Source: Alphaproteobacteria bacterium (GTDB taxonomy: Bacteria; Pseudomonadota; Alphaproteobacteria; JANQMY01). From it: DNA of 64,000 nt. Made by a program: the position numbers and the translations under genes. Below, piece after piece: positions 8,290 through 16,993 of the stretch. The first letter of the stretch is position 1. Every line of letters starts with the position of its first letter. The notes under the pieces are model-generated. The model saw only the letters and a program-made list of their open reading frames with translations. It was not told the DNA's origin and did no database searches. The stretch spans positions 124,001 through 188,000 of the forward strand of contig JANQPL010000003.1 of assembly GCA_028289425.1 (NCBI GenBank). Direction: 5' to 3'.

Positions 8290-9077
8290 CAATATTCTCC
8301 TTCCGGCGGCGCAATCGGGTCGAAAAACCCGGTAGGCGCCTCGTCAAGCGTCTGTTGAAGCGCATCAAACAATAGAGCCGCCCATTTTTCGACCCCTATC
8401 TCGTGGGATATGAGGTCTTGGCGAATTTCGATCAAGATGTGGGCAATCCCTCGGCAGGTGCCGTGGCGGTACAGGCAATCGCCCTTTAGGTTTCCAGCGT
8501 AGGGTTCATTGTCACCCACCGTCAGATCTTGACCGCTTAGCGCCTGCTGCAGGCGGCGCAGAAGGCGGTCGTCCCGGTCCCACAACAGGCCCAATTGCCA
8601 ATGGCGGTGATCGCCGCGCCATTTGTCGGTGAAACTGTGGATCGAAATTATTTTAGGCGCGAGACCCTCGGCCAAAATGGAATCAAGTGCGGCCGAGATC
8701 GCCCCGTCATAAGGGGCATAGAAGCGGTCAATCCGGTCTTGGATTTGGTCGTCGGTCAACTCTCGATTGCCGGGAACGATCGCACCGTCCGAAAGCCTCA
8801 TGACCAAGGTCGGATCGTCCAAGCCGCGATTGGGATCGATCACCAGACGGGACACCGTCCCCAAAATGGCTTGCGCGCCGAACATGTCAGCCAATTGCGC
8901 CGTGACGGGCCCGGCCCCGATGTCATAGGCGATGTGCCGCTGCAGCTCCTGAGCCGGCAAGCCCAACCCGTCGAACTCCCCCGGAATGTGGTTTGACGCA
9001 TGATCGCAAATGAACAACACGTCGCGGCGCGTGCGCGCGGCGATGTGGCGATAGGCAGGCGGCGTTTCGTTCTTCAT
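8289..9077 (-). CDS. N-formylglutamate amidohydrolase family protein
   Basis: 262-residue member of the N-formylglutamate amidohydrolase family, zinc hydrolases whose best-known member (HutG type) releases formate and glutamate at the end of a histidine degradation route. Conserved pieces are LFICDHASNHIP near the N-terminus, SRLVIDPNRGLDDP, IISIHSFTD and the C-terminal ILIEIRQDLI. No other histidine-utilisation gene is nearby, so the substrate could be another N-acyl amino acid. It forms an operon with the DUF1244 gene through a one-base overlap. Confidence 0.88.
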   Translation of the reverse strand: MKNETPPAYRHIAARTRRDVLFICDHASNHIPGEFDGLGLPAQELQRHIAYDIGAGPVTAQLADMFGAQAILGTVSRLVIDPNRGLDDPTLVMRLSDGAIVPGNRELTDDQIQDRIDRFYAPYDGAISAALDSILAEGLAPKIISIHSFTDKWRGDHRHWQLGLLWDRDDRLLRRLQQALSGQDLTVGDNEPYAGNLKGDCLYRHGTCRGIAHILIEIRQDLISHEIGVEKWAALLFDALQQTLDEAPTGFFDPIAPPEGEY

Positions 9078-9232
9078 GCTACGGCTGTTACCTCCCCCGG
9101 CGCCGTTCGATTACGTCGTTGACCGAATTATGGTCCGCACCGCTTAACATTTATGTTTGCATTTCCCTGCTAGTGTGCCAACGCTCTCCCGCAGACAAAA
9201 CCAATCCCGCAAAAGGACGGCAATTCGATCAA

Positions 9233-10678
9233 ATGACGCGGCGACGCCAAAGAAGTGTCAAGATCATCGCGACACTTGGGCCTTCTTCCAACGATCTGGA
9301 CATGGTGGAGCGACTGTTTCGCGCGGGCGCTGACGTCTTCCGTATCAATATGAGCCACTCCAGTCATGAAGATCTCACGTCAAGAGTTGCCACGATTCGC
9401 GAGGTGGAAAAACGCACCGAACGGCCGATCGGTGTTTTGGTGGATCTGCAAGGCCCCAAACTCAGAATCGGTAAGTTCCCGGAAGGGCGCGTCAATTTGG
9501 CACCGGGCAACACCTTCCATCTGGATCTGCAAAACAAGTTAGGCGACGAAAAGCGCGTTCACTTGCCTCACCCGGAAATCTTTGAAGTCTTGGAGAACGG
9601 GGCGCACATTCTCCTCGACGACGGCCGTATCCGCCTGCGCGTGGACACGCGCGAACACGACCATGCCAAGACGACGGTCATTTATGGGGGCACGTTATCT
9701 GACCGCAAGGGCGTCAATCTGCCCGACACGGTTTTGCCGGTACGCGCCATGACCGAAAAAGACCGGGCCGATTTAGACCACGGCCTGTCGCTCGGCATCG
9801 ATTGGGTCGCCTTGTCTTTTATTCAGCATCCGGACGATTTAGCTGACGCCCGAAAGGCAATCGCCGGCCGGGCGGCCTTGATGGCGAAAATCGAAAAACC
9901 GTCGGCGCTTGACCATCTGGATGAAATTATCGAATTGAGCGACGGCTTGATGGTCGCGCGGGGCGATCTGGGGGTCGAAGTGCCCATCGAAGACGTGCCG
10001 GGCCGGCAAAAGCAGCTCACACGCCAGGCACGGGCCGCCGGCAAGCCGGTCGTCGTGGCAACCCAAATGCTTGAATCGATGATTTCATCGCCCAGCCCCA
10101 CACGGGCCGAGGTTTCCGACGTGGCAACGGCTGTGTTTGAAGGGGCCGATGCCATCATGCTGTCGGCTGAATCGGCCGCTGGTCAGTACCCGGAGGAAGC
10201 GGTCGCCATGATGCATCGTGTGGCCCGCCGGGTGGAGGACGATGTCAATTATCGGTCCATCTTGGACGCCCAACGGCCCAGCGCCGAAGCAACGTCCGCC
10301 GACGCGATTACCGAGGCGGCGCGACAGGTCGCCGAAACCCTGGGGGCCGCCTCCATCGTTTGCTACACCAATTCCGGGTCGACAGGCTTGCGCGCGGCGC
10401 GGGAGCGGCCTGGCGTTCCGATCCTGGCACTGACGCCGGTGGAACAAATCGCGCGCCGGTTGGCGCTTGTCTGGGGCCTGCACTGCGTGCTCACGGAAGA
10501 CGCCGTCGATTTGGACGACATGGTCGATCGCGCCTGCCGCATCGCCTTCCAGGAGGGGGCTGCCGAGCGGGGGGAGCGGGTCATCATCACCGCGGGCGTG
10601 CCGTTCGGCACGCCGGGCGCAACAAACCTGCTGCGCATCGCCTATGTGGGCGACAGACGGCAATTAACGTCTGATTAA
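9233..10678 (+). CDS. pyk: Pyruvate kinase
   Basis: Pyruvate kinase makes ATP and pyruvate from phosphoenolpyruvate at the end of glycolysis. The 481-residue product begins MTRRRQRSVKIIATLGPSSN, has the barrel segments VDLQGPKLRIGKF and VALSFIQHPDDL, the active-site lysine in LMAKIEKPSALDHLDEI, the nearby MVARGDLGVE and the metal-site loop VVATQMLESMISSPSPTRAE. ATG 9233 is preferred to an in-frame start at 9119, which adds 38 residues unlike the family. The upstream TTGACC at 9119-9124 could be a -35 box, but I see no good -10. Confidence 0.96.
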   Translation: MTRRRQRSVKIIATLGPSSNDLDMVERLFRAGADVFRINMSHSSHEDLTSRVATIREVEKRTERPIGVLVDLQGPKLRIGKFPEGRVNLAPGNTFHLDLQNKLGDEKRVHLPHPEIFEVLENGAHILLDDGRIRLRVDTREHDHAKTTVIYGGTLSDRKGVNLPDTVLPVRAMTEKDRADLDHGLSLGIDWVALSFIQHPDDLADARKAIAGRAALMAKIEKPSALDHLDEIIELSDGLMVARGDLGVEVPIEDVPGRQKQLTRQARAAGKPVVVATQMLESMISSPSPTRAEVSDVATAVFEGADAIMLSAESAAGQYPEEAVAMMHRVARRVEDDVNYRSILDAQRPSAEATSADAITEAARQVAETLGAASIVCYTNSGSTGLRAARERPGVPILALTPVEQIARRLALVWGLHCVLTEDAVDLDDMVDRACRIAFQEGAAERGERVIITAGVPFGTPGATNLLRIAYVGDRRQLTSD

Positions 10679-10789
10679 CCACAACAAATCGCTATCGGCT
10701 CAAATTTTACCGAGCGTCCTAACTCTCCGTTTTGGTTTGCCTGCTTTAATGGCGGCAACACACAGTCGCGTCGGACGGTCATTGGAGTT

Positions 10790-11731
10790 ATGAGGAATTT
10801 CCTCGAAAGATTAAGAAATCTGCCCTGGGCAGAATGGAAGCGCCGCACCTCAGAAGGTAGCCGCACCGTCGCCCGACAAATCACATCCCTTGCCGACGAA
10901 AACAGACCGGACGCCGAAGAATATTTCCGCGACTTCGTGCTGCCGGTGAGCGGCTATGTCATGGCGGTGATTGCTCTGGGCGTGCCCGTCTATCTCATGC
11001 TGTTCGGCGCGCCGCTTTTTGGGATTGTCGCCTTTGTAACGCTGTGTCTGTTGGTTTGGCTGCCCAAACTGACGTACGGCGTACGCCGCCAATATGTCCA
11101 ATGCGGCATGAGCTTGCTCTTTGTCGTCACCATCGGCTTGGGCGTGCCGAAAGCGAATTACATATTCCAAACCCAAGGGTGTACTTACGCTGCGTCCCAC
11201 AAACAGTTCGGACATCTCACGTCTCTCGAAGATCCGAGACTGACGCAGGCACAGCGCAACTGGGCCACACGCACGGCCGATGCCCTTTCCGCCGACTGGC
11301 CGGCCGATGATTTGCCACCCATCAGCCCACTGATTATTGCCAATATGATCTTGCACTCGCCGCTTTTGATTTGGGAGCTTGAGTGGAACCCGGAAGGCGA
11401 CCATCCGGAAATGGGCATCTATCAGGCGAAAAGCGCCTATGCGGGCATGATTTTCGATAACCGGCTTGTGTGCGCCTTGTACGACCGCATCGATCGTACT
11501 CAGAGCACCAACTTCCGCAGCGCCAACCTCAACCGGATCAAAAAGACCACCGATACGGCGCTGGAGCTTATTTTACCGAAACTGGCTGAAATGCGCGATG
11601 CGCGGACCCTGCGCGCAGCAACGCTTCGATCTCAGCCGTCACTGCCTCGGGCCGCACATGATGGGGCATATGACCAACCCCCTCAAACGTCACCAGTTTC
11701 GAGTGCGGCACTTGTGCATGCAGCGCCTTAG
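10790..11731 (+). CDS. Hypothetical membrane protein
   Basis: 313-residue protein that I do not recognise. After a basic, Trp-containing N-terminus there are hydrophobic segments at about 53-93 (YVMAVIALGVPVYLMLFG and LFGIVAFVTLCLLVWL) and about 107-120, then a soluble domain with EWNPEGDHPEMGIYQAKSAY. The last 54 codons (11568-11731) run antisense into the convergent hydrolase gene and end in low-complexity Pro/Ser/Ala sequence, so the true functional end may be near LPKLAEMRDARTLR. Start ATG 10790 follows GGAG closely. Function unknown. Confidence 0.65.
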   Translation: MRNFLERLRNLPWAEWKRRTSEGSRTVARQITSLADENRPDAEEYFRDFVLPVSGYVMAVIALGVPVYLMLFGAPLFGIVAFVTLCLLVWLPKLTYGVRRQYVQCGMSLLFVVTIGLGVPKANYIFQTQGCTYAASHKQFGHLTSLEDPRLTQAQRNWATRTADALSADWPADDLPPISPLIIANMILHSPLLIWELEWNPEGDHPEMGIYQAKSAYAGMIFDNRLVCALYDRIDRTQSTNFRSANLNRIKKTTDTALELILPKLAEMRDARTLRAATLRSQPSLPRAAHDGAYDQPPQTSPVSSAALVHAAP

Positions 11732-12545
11732 AATGGATTTTCGGCGTCACCGTCCGATCCTGTAAACCGGTAACAATGGTCAGCGGCGCGCCGATCTCGC
11801 CATAGCGTTTGCTTTGCTCCGCCAAAAAAGCGCGCAAGTTGATCACATCCTCGGCATTCGCGCGAAAATTCGCCGGGCGCAACACCAAGCTTACCCCCGC
11901 CTGCTCTCGATAGAGTTCCGGAGGTGAATTGGGGGCGAATGTGTTCTTAATGGCCCCGGCGATTGACGCCTGGCCGATGGGCGTCACCAACAAACGCGTG
12001 AAAAGATCGCCGATATAGGGTGTGGTCGCAATCCGGTTGTACCATTTGGGCGGTGACCCCTTCCAAGGATGGGTGGCCGCCCCCAGCAACACCATGCCCG
12101 AGATTTCGTCGGGATAGGCAAGGGCATAGGCCAAAACGACTGACCCGCTCCACGAATGCCCGACAAGCAGAGGTTTTTCCACACCCAGCTTTTGAAGGCC
12201 GGCGCGGATCTGCGCGGCTTGCACGGCCGGGTTCCAGCCATTGGCGGGCACCCGGTCACTATAGCCATGACCAGGCCGGTCGATGGCGATGGCCCGGTGG
12301 TTTCTGGCCACGTCACCGAAGATGCTCAACACATAATCGCGCAGCGATCCGCTGGCGCCGTGCAGCAGCACCACGGGCTTACCGGTGCCCATCTCCGCAT
12401 AATGCAGTTTCAGCCCATCCACCTCGACGAACTTGCCGAGGGGCGGGAAAAGTTGCTCGGAACGCACCGTAAGCCAGGTGGAATATCCCAACAGGCTCAA
12501 AACAATTCCGGCGGTGACGAGGAGAAACATCAGTCCAGTTCGCAT
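11568..12545 (-). CDS. Alpha/beta hydrolase with N-terminal membrane anchor
   Basis: Alpha/beta-hydrolase-fold enzyme, about 325 residues. An N-terminal hydrophobic helix (MFLLVTAGIVLSLLGYSTWL) anchors it to the membrane. The fold shows the oxyanion strand PVVLLHGASGS, the nucleophile elbow GHSWSGS (Ser in GxSxSG), an acid near VTGLQDRTVTP and the catalytic His in GVGHMPHHV. The substrate cannot be told. Start ATG 12545 is chosen over TTG 12590, which adds a Ser/His-rich stretch unlike the family. Its 3' end overlaps the convergent gene at 10790-11731 by 164 bases. It lies downstream of the TPR gene on the same strand. Confidence 0.85.
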   Translation of the reverse strand: MRTGLMFLLVTAGIVLSLLGYSTWLTVRSEQLFPPLGKFVEVDGLKLHYAEMGTGKPVVLLHGASGSLRDYVLSIFGDVARNHRAIAIDRPGHGYSDRVPANGWNPAVQAAQIRAGLQKLGVEKPLLVGHSWSGSVVLAYALAYPDEISGMVLLGAATHPWKGSPPKWYNRIATTPYIGDLFTRLLVTPIGQASIAGAIKNTFAPNSPPELYREQAGVSLVLRPANFRANAEDVINLRAFLAEQSKRYGEIGAPLTIVTGLQDRTVTPKIHSKALHAQVPHSKLVTFEGVGHMPHHVRPEAVTAEIEALLRAGSAHRAFQPVSVK

Positions 12546-12599
12546 GCGTTCGCTTTTGCCATGACATGAGCGCGTATGGCCGCTCGTCAAGAGTGCCTC

Positions 12600-13160
12600 T
12601 TAAATCTTGCGCCCTTCGACTTTTTCGGAAAGTGCTTTGATACGTTCATCGCTGTCCGGCAGAAACGGGTTGAGCTCAAGGGCCTGCTGATAGACGTCTA
12701 AGGCTTTTTCGTATTCTCCGTAAGCAGATAAAATCGAGGACAGGCCCGACAAGGCTCCAAAATGCCGCGGCTCCAGCTCCAGCGTCTTCTGAATGTCGGC
12801 AAGCGACTGATCATAATCTTCCATAAGGAAGAACAGCGTCGCACGTTTATTCCACCCTTCCGCAAAGTCGGGCCGCAGATCGACGATCGCGTTCAACAAG
12901 CTCAGCGCCGTCGGAATATCTTCTGAGTCCAGCGCCACCAGACTGCGCTCCATCAGCAAGTTGATGCTCGCGCTTTCCGCATCGAGCCAGACTTCCCAGA
13001 TGGCGTCTTCAATGATTTGCGCGCGCCGCGCATCTTTGGTTACGGCCAGGTTCTCGAACAATTCGTCAAGATGGGGATCATCTTGCGCAGCAATGCCGGT
13101 GGCCGTGCCGAGAAGCGCCGCAAACAAGAACGCTGACAGAAGGAGGGAAAGTGATTTCAT
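12600..13160 (-). CDS. Secreted TPR-repeat protein
   Basis: 186-residue periplasmic protein with a Sec signal peptide (LSLLLSAFLFAALLGTATGIAA, cleavage near AAQ-DD). The mature part contains tetratricopeptide repeats, seen as AEGWNKRATLFFLMEDYDQS and FGALSGLSSILSAYGEYEKA, each followed by a second helix (ALDVYQQALELNPF). TPRs bind partner proteins; no partner is evident. It is in line with the upstream reductase gene (35 bases) and the downstream hydrolase. Confidence 0.85.
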   Translation of the reverse strand: MKSLSLLLSAFLFAALLGTATGIAAQDDPHLDELFENLAVTKDARRAQIIEDAIWEVWLDAESASINLLMERSLVALDSEDIPTALSLLNAIVDLRPDFAEGWNKRATLFFLMEDYDQSLADIQKTLELEPRHFGALSGLSSILSAYGEYEKALDVYQQALELNPFLPDSDERIKALSEKVEGRKI

Positions 13161-13194
13161 AGAATGTGCCGACCAATCCCAAGGAGATAATCGC

Positions 13195-14271
13195 CTAAAC
13201 GTTCATTTCCACTGTTTTACCGGCAATATCTTTACGGGCAACACCTTGAAATTCGGTGATGAAGTCGGCGCCGAACAGCTTGGAGGGGGTCTGGAAGCCG
13301 GGTTTGACTTCACCATTTAGGACCCGCCGGGTAATTTCCAAGCTGGTGTCCACCGTTAAGGTGTAGGCATCGGGCGTTTCCAAGACCGCTTCCGCGCTGC
13401 GCCCTTGAGGGGTTTCCGCCTTGGCCCAAAGGCTTAACCGTGCCTTTTCCCGCTGGCGCTCGGTGGGGCCTTCGGGCCCGCGGTCCGCCCGCTTTAGAAG
13501 GTAATTGTGCATGAAATCGCGTCGCAGCAACCAGCCATAGCGCCGCCGGCGCGCGGCCATGCGCTGAACGGGCCTGCTTCCGGAGAAATAGACTTCGATG
13601 TTGGGCACGCCTGTGCTGTGAAATGCTGTGGACACGTCGCCCCACCCCAGCCCGACCGCCGGTTCCGGCCCATCGCCAAAATCAAGCTTCGTCCGTTTGG
13701 GCCGCCGAAGGGAGACGATATCTCCGTCTTGGCGCACGGCCATGCCTTCCCAGGCGGTGTCGATCAGCATCTTTCGTGTGCCGCGCGAGGGCCGGTTGAA
13801 TCCTTTGATTCCGACGGTCAGCTTGGACGCATTCGGCATTTGCTGAGCCACATGGGCGGCCAAACAGTCGCTGGCCACCACATCGAACCCACAACCCGGC
13901 AGCAGCATAATGCCCGCCTGTTTGGCATCCGGATCGAGTTTTGCACAGTCCTCAAACACGTCGATCTCGCCGGTAATGTCCAGATAATGGGTGCGCGATC
14001 GCAGGCAGGCCTCGACCATTTGCGGTGAGGTCTCGGCAAAGGGACCCGCGGTCAGTAGAACCGCGTCCATATCCTTGAGGGCATCGGTGAGGCTTTCAAT
14101 ATCGTCCAACTGCAGGGAGCGTGCATCGAATCCGAGCTCTGCGGCCACCTCGAGAACCGCGCCGCCGTTGCGGCCAGCCAAAACAGGCACAAATCCGCGC
14201 TCGTGGGCCGCTTTCGCAACCATTTTGCCCACATAGCCCGTCACTCCATAAATCAGGAGTCGATGTGTCAT
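13195..14271 (-). CDS. Saccharopine dehydrogenase-like NAD(P)-dependent reductase
   Basis: 358-residue protein of the saccharopine-dehydrogenase NADP-binding superfamily, which includes trans-acting enoyl reductases. A Rossmann motif opens the protein (LLIYGVTGYVGKMVAKAA), followed by VLAGRNGGAV and TAGPFAETSPQMVEACLRS, and then HYLDITGE and LPGCGFDVVASDCLAAH, all typical of this superfamily. The actual substrate is unknown. ATG 14271 is chosen because GGAGGGG lies just upstream; a start at 14304 has no such site. Confidence 0.85.
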   Translation of the reverse strand: MTHRLLIYGVTGYVGKMVAKAAHERGFVPVLAGRNGGAVLEVAAELGFDARSLQLDDIESLTDALKDMDAVLLTAGPFAETSPQMVEACLRSRTHYLDITGEIDVFEDCAKLDPDAKQAGIMLLPGCGFDVVASDCLAAHVAQQMPNASKLTVGIKGFNRPSRGTRKMLIDTAWEGMAVRQDGDIVSLRRPKRTKLDFGDGPEPAVGLGWGDVSTAFHSTGVPNIEVYFSGSRPVQRMAARRRRYGWLLRRDFMHNYLLKRADRGPEGPTERQREKARLSLWAKAETPQGRSAEAVLETPDAYTLTVDTSLEITRRVLNGEVKPGFQTPSKLFGADFITEFQGVARKDIAGKTVEMNV

Positions 14272-14421
14272 CCAGCCCCTCCATACGCCTCTACCCGGCA
14301 GCACACATCGTTGCCGGTCCTGGTGACAGCACCAACACTATACAGAAGGTCAAATCGGGGAAAAGTGGACGGCCCTAATTTTGTAGGATGTGTGGCCCCA
14401 TAAGCGCATTTTTGGCGCGAT

Positions 14422-15714
14422 TTAGGGGCCGCCGGCCTGCTTGGGACGGGGGCCGCCGGTTGCCCAATCGAGGAATTGGACCGTATGGCACACGCCTATA
14501 TCCATGCGCGAGGCAAGCTGCATAGAGCAACCCACATTTGCAGAGATCACCAAATCCGGATTGAGTTTTCGGATATTCGACACTTTCCGCTTGGCGAGAG
14601 CCTGTGAAAGCTCCGGTTGAAGGATGTTGTAGGTACCTGCAGAGCCACAGCACAAATGCTCTTCGGGGATCTCCAGAACTTCACATCCGGCGTCGGCCAG
14701 CAGTTTTTGGGGCAATCCGTCGATGGCCTGCCCATGCCTGAGGGAGCAGGCCCCGTGATAGGTCACTTTGAATTGGCGGGGCAGAGACACGAATTTCAAA
14801 TCGAGTTTGCCGATGAGCTCGACGATGTCGATGGATTTCTTGCCGATGATCTTTGCGGAGTCGGCCAAATCCGGGTTGGACCGGAAAATCCGGCCATAGT
14901 CCTTCAGAACCGATCCGCACCCCGACGCGGTGGCGACGATATGATCGACCTCGTTGAGAACATTGTTCTTGGACCAAGCAATCGCGTTCTTAAGCGCCCA
15001 CTGTTCGGCCTGTTCGGTTTGCCCCAAATGGTGGGGCAACGCCCCGCAACAGCCGCTGCCCGACGGCACCAAAACCTCCATCCCATAGCGGTTGAGAATC
15101 CGGATGGCAGCCGCATTGGCTTCGGCATCCAAAACCGACTGGACGCACCCACGCAATAAGATGACCCGCCCCTTCTTGTCTTCTTCGGCCGGATAGACCG
15201 TGCCGAAATCCGACAATCGAGGCGCCGGCCAGCGATCCGGCGCCAGATCCAACATGACTTGGAACGGTTCCGGCAACCATCTCCGCAACGGCCGCCCCAA
15301 ATAGGCAAAGGCGATCGCCACGCGAAACATATTCGGCCGCGGCAGCAACCAACCCAAAAGGCGCCGCACCTGTTTGTCCAGCGCCGGACGTTCGAAGGTC
15401 TCTTCGATATGCGCCCGTGCCTTGTCGATCAGTTGGTCGTAATTCACATCCGACGGGCATGTGGTCTTGCACCCCAGGCACGACAGGCATCGGTCAAGAT
15501 GATGGACGGTTTCGGCGGTGGGTGCCTTGCCGCTTTCCAGCATGTTCTGAATAAGTTGAATGCGGCCGCGCGGCGAATCGAGCTCGTCGCCGGTCAGGAT
15601 GTAGGTGGGACACGTGGCGGCACAAAATCCGCAGTGTACGCACTTTCTAAGGGCTCGCTCGCAATCGGCAATTTCCGGTTCCGCGAGCTGCTGGTCGTCG
15701 AAATGTGTTTGCAT
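14422..15714 (-). CDS. glcF: Glycolate oxidase iron-sulfur subunit
   Basis: Iron-sulfur subunit of the membrane-linked glycolate oxidase, which passes electrons from glycolate to the respiratory chain. The 430-residue product has two ferredoxin-like 4Fe-4S motifs, CVHCGFCAATCP (near residue 25) and CLSCLGCKTTCP (near 77), and two Cys-rich CCG domains, seen as GSGCCGALPHH and EEHLCCGSAGTYN. Third gene of glcD-glcE-glcF, beginning 29 bases after glcE. The length and domain order match GlcF. Confidence 0.95.
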   Translation of the reverse strand: MQTHFDDQQLAEPEIADCERALRKCVHCGFCAATCPTYILTGDELDSPRGRIQLIQNMLESGKAPTAETVHHLDRCLSCLGCKTTCPSDVNYDQLIDKARAHIEETFERPALDKQVRRLLGWLLPRPNMFRVAIAFAYLGRPLRRWLPEPFQVMLDLAPDRWPAPRLSDFGTVYPAEEDKKGRVILLRGCVQSVLDAEANAAAIRILNRYGMEVLVPSGSGCCGALPHHLGQTEQAEQWALKNAIAWSKNNVLNEVDHIVATASGCGSVLKDYGRIFRSNPDLADSAKIIGKKSIDIVELIGKLDLKFVSLPRQFKVTYHGACSLRHGQAIDGLPQKLLADAGCEVLEIPEEHLCCGSAGTYNILQPELSQALAKRKVSNIRKLNPDLVISANVGCSMQLASRMDIGVCHTVQFLDWATGGPRPKQAGGP

Positions 15715-15743
15715 GGTAAGAGCGGTCTTAACTCACGGAGAAA

Positions 15744-16979
15744 TCAAACATCCGCATACATACGGCCACAGTTTAGGATCTTCTGCGGGTCGAATGCGTT
15801 CTTTATGTTTTGGGTCAGTGTCGCCGCCACGGCGTTCTGAGGATGAAACACGGAAACCTTTTGCCGTATCGCTTCCGGCGCGCGGATAAGGGTCGCATGG
15901 CCGCCGGCGCGGTTAACCGCCTGGCGCACCAGGTCCGCATCAGCCGCTCCTTCGGGCGCAACGGCAAGCCAGATGAGCCCGCCCGCCCAATCGCAATACC
16001 ACGCATCGGCGCCCACAGTGGCCACGATCGAGGAAAGATGCGTGGGTGCGGTGGACACGCGCCAAATGGCGAAATCGCTCTTGGCAAAGAAGGAAACGTC
16101 GGACACTTCACGCCACAGGCGCAGAGACGTCGTATCGTCCAAAACCGTAACGCCCGCATGCCCGGACAGGGGCTTAAGTTCGACCCCGTGTTGCGCCACC
16201 AACTCTTGGAGCGCCTTTACGCGCGCGCCGATCGAGGTCGCATATCCTTCCAGCCTCAGCAGGGTAAGACCCTGATCGATGCCGGAAATCTCGGGCAAGG
16301 CCGACATGGCCACCGTGACTTTGGGCAGATGCGCCGCACCGGACACTTCGAGTGGGGATTGCATAGCGGCTGTCATTAGGGCCTGTGCATTCCGGCCGCT
16401 TGCACCAGCGATCATGAGCGTGCGCACTTTTTCGGCCGCCGGCATGACCTTCACCGTAAGTTCCGTCAGTATGCCGAGCGTTCCGTAGGACCCCGCCATC
16501 AATTTCGGCAAATCGTAGCCGCTCACATTCTTCATGACGCGGCCGCCCGATTTAAAGGCTTCGTTCCGGCCGCTGACCGCTTCCACCCCCAACAGGTGGT
16601 CGCGCAAGGCACCCGCTTTCACGCGGCGCGCCCCGGAAAGGTTCGTCGCCACAAGTCCGCCCAGCGTGCCGCCGTCCTGCGACCCGTACAAGGCGCCCCA
16701 GCGCGGCGGTTCGAATGCGAGTTGTTGGCCTGCGTCCGTCAAGGTTTTGTCAATCTCCTGCAAAGGCGTTCCTGCCTTTGCGCGGAGGATAAGTTCTCCG
16801 GGTTCATAAAGGGTTATCCCTGATTGCCCCGAAAGATCGACAATCGCGTCCGCTTCTATGGGGCGGCCCAGACCCGATTTGCTGTTCTGACCTTGAATTC
16901 TGAGCTTTTTGCTCTCCGCGAGGGCCCATCCGACGACGTCGTGGAGCTCGTCGGAAGTGGATGGCTTGAACACGTCCAT
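15744..16979 (-). CDS. glcE: Glycolate oxidase FAD-binding subunit
   Basis: Second FAD-binding subunit of glycolate oxidase, about 411 residues, shorter than GlcD as is normal. It has the PCMH-type FAD region (LRIQGQNSKSGLGRP, then GTLGGLVATNLSGARRVKAG and the loop MKNVSGYDLPKLMAGSYGTLGI). ATG 16979 (MDVFKPSTSDEL) is preferred over an in-frame TTG at 16997 that overlaps the glcD stop. It lies between glcD and glcF and is surely co-transcribed. Confidence 0.94.
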   Translation of the reverse strand: MDVFKPSTSDELHDVVGWALAESKKLRIQGQNSKSGLGRPIEADAIVDLSGQSGITLYEPGELILRAKAGTPLQEIDKTLTDAGQQLAFEPPRWGALYGSQDGGTLGGLVATNLSGARRVKAGALRDHLLGVEAVSGRNEAFKSGGRVMKNVSGYDLPKLMAGSYGTLGILTELTVKVMPAAEKVRTLMIAGASGRNAQALMTAAMQSPLEVSGAAHLPKVTVAMSALPEISGIDQGLTLLRLEGYATSIGARVKALQELVAQHGVELKPLSGHAGVTVLDDTTSLRLWREVSDVSFFAKSDFAIWRVSTAPTHLSSIVATVGADAWYCDWAGGLIWLAVAPEGAADADLVRQAVNRAGGHATLIRAPEAIRQKVSVFHPQNAVAATLTQNIKNAFDPQKILNCGRMYADV

Positions 16980-16993
16980 GCCGCCATCCGGTC

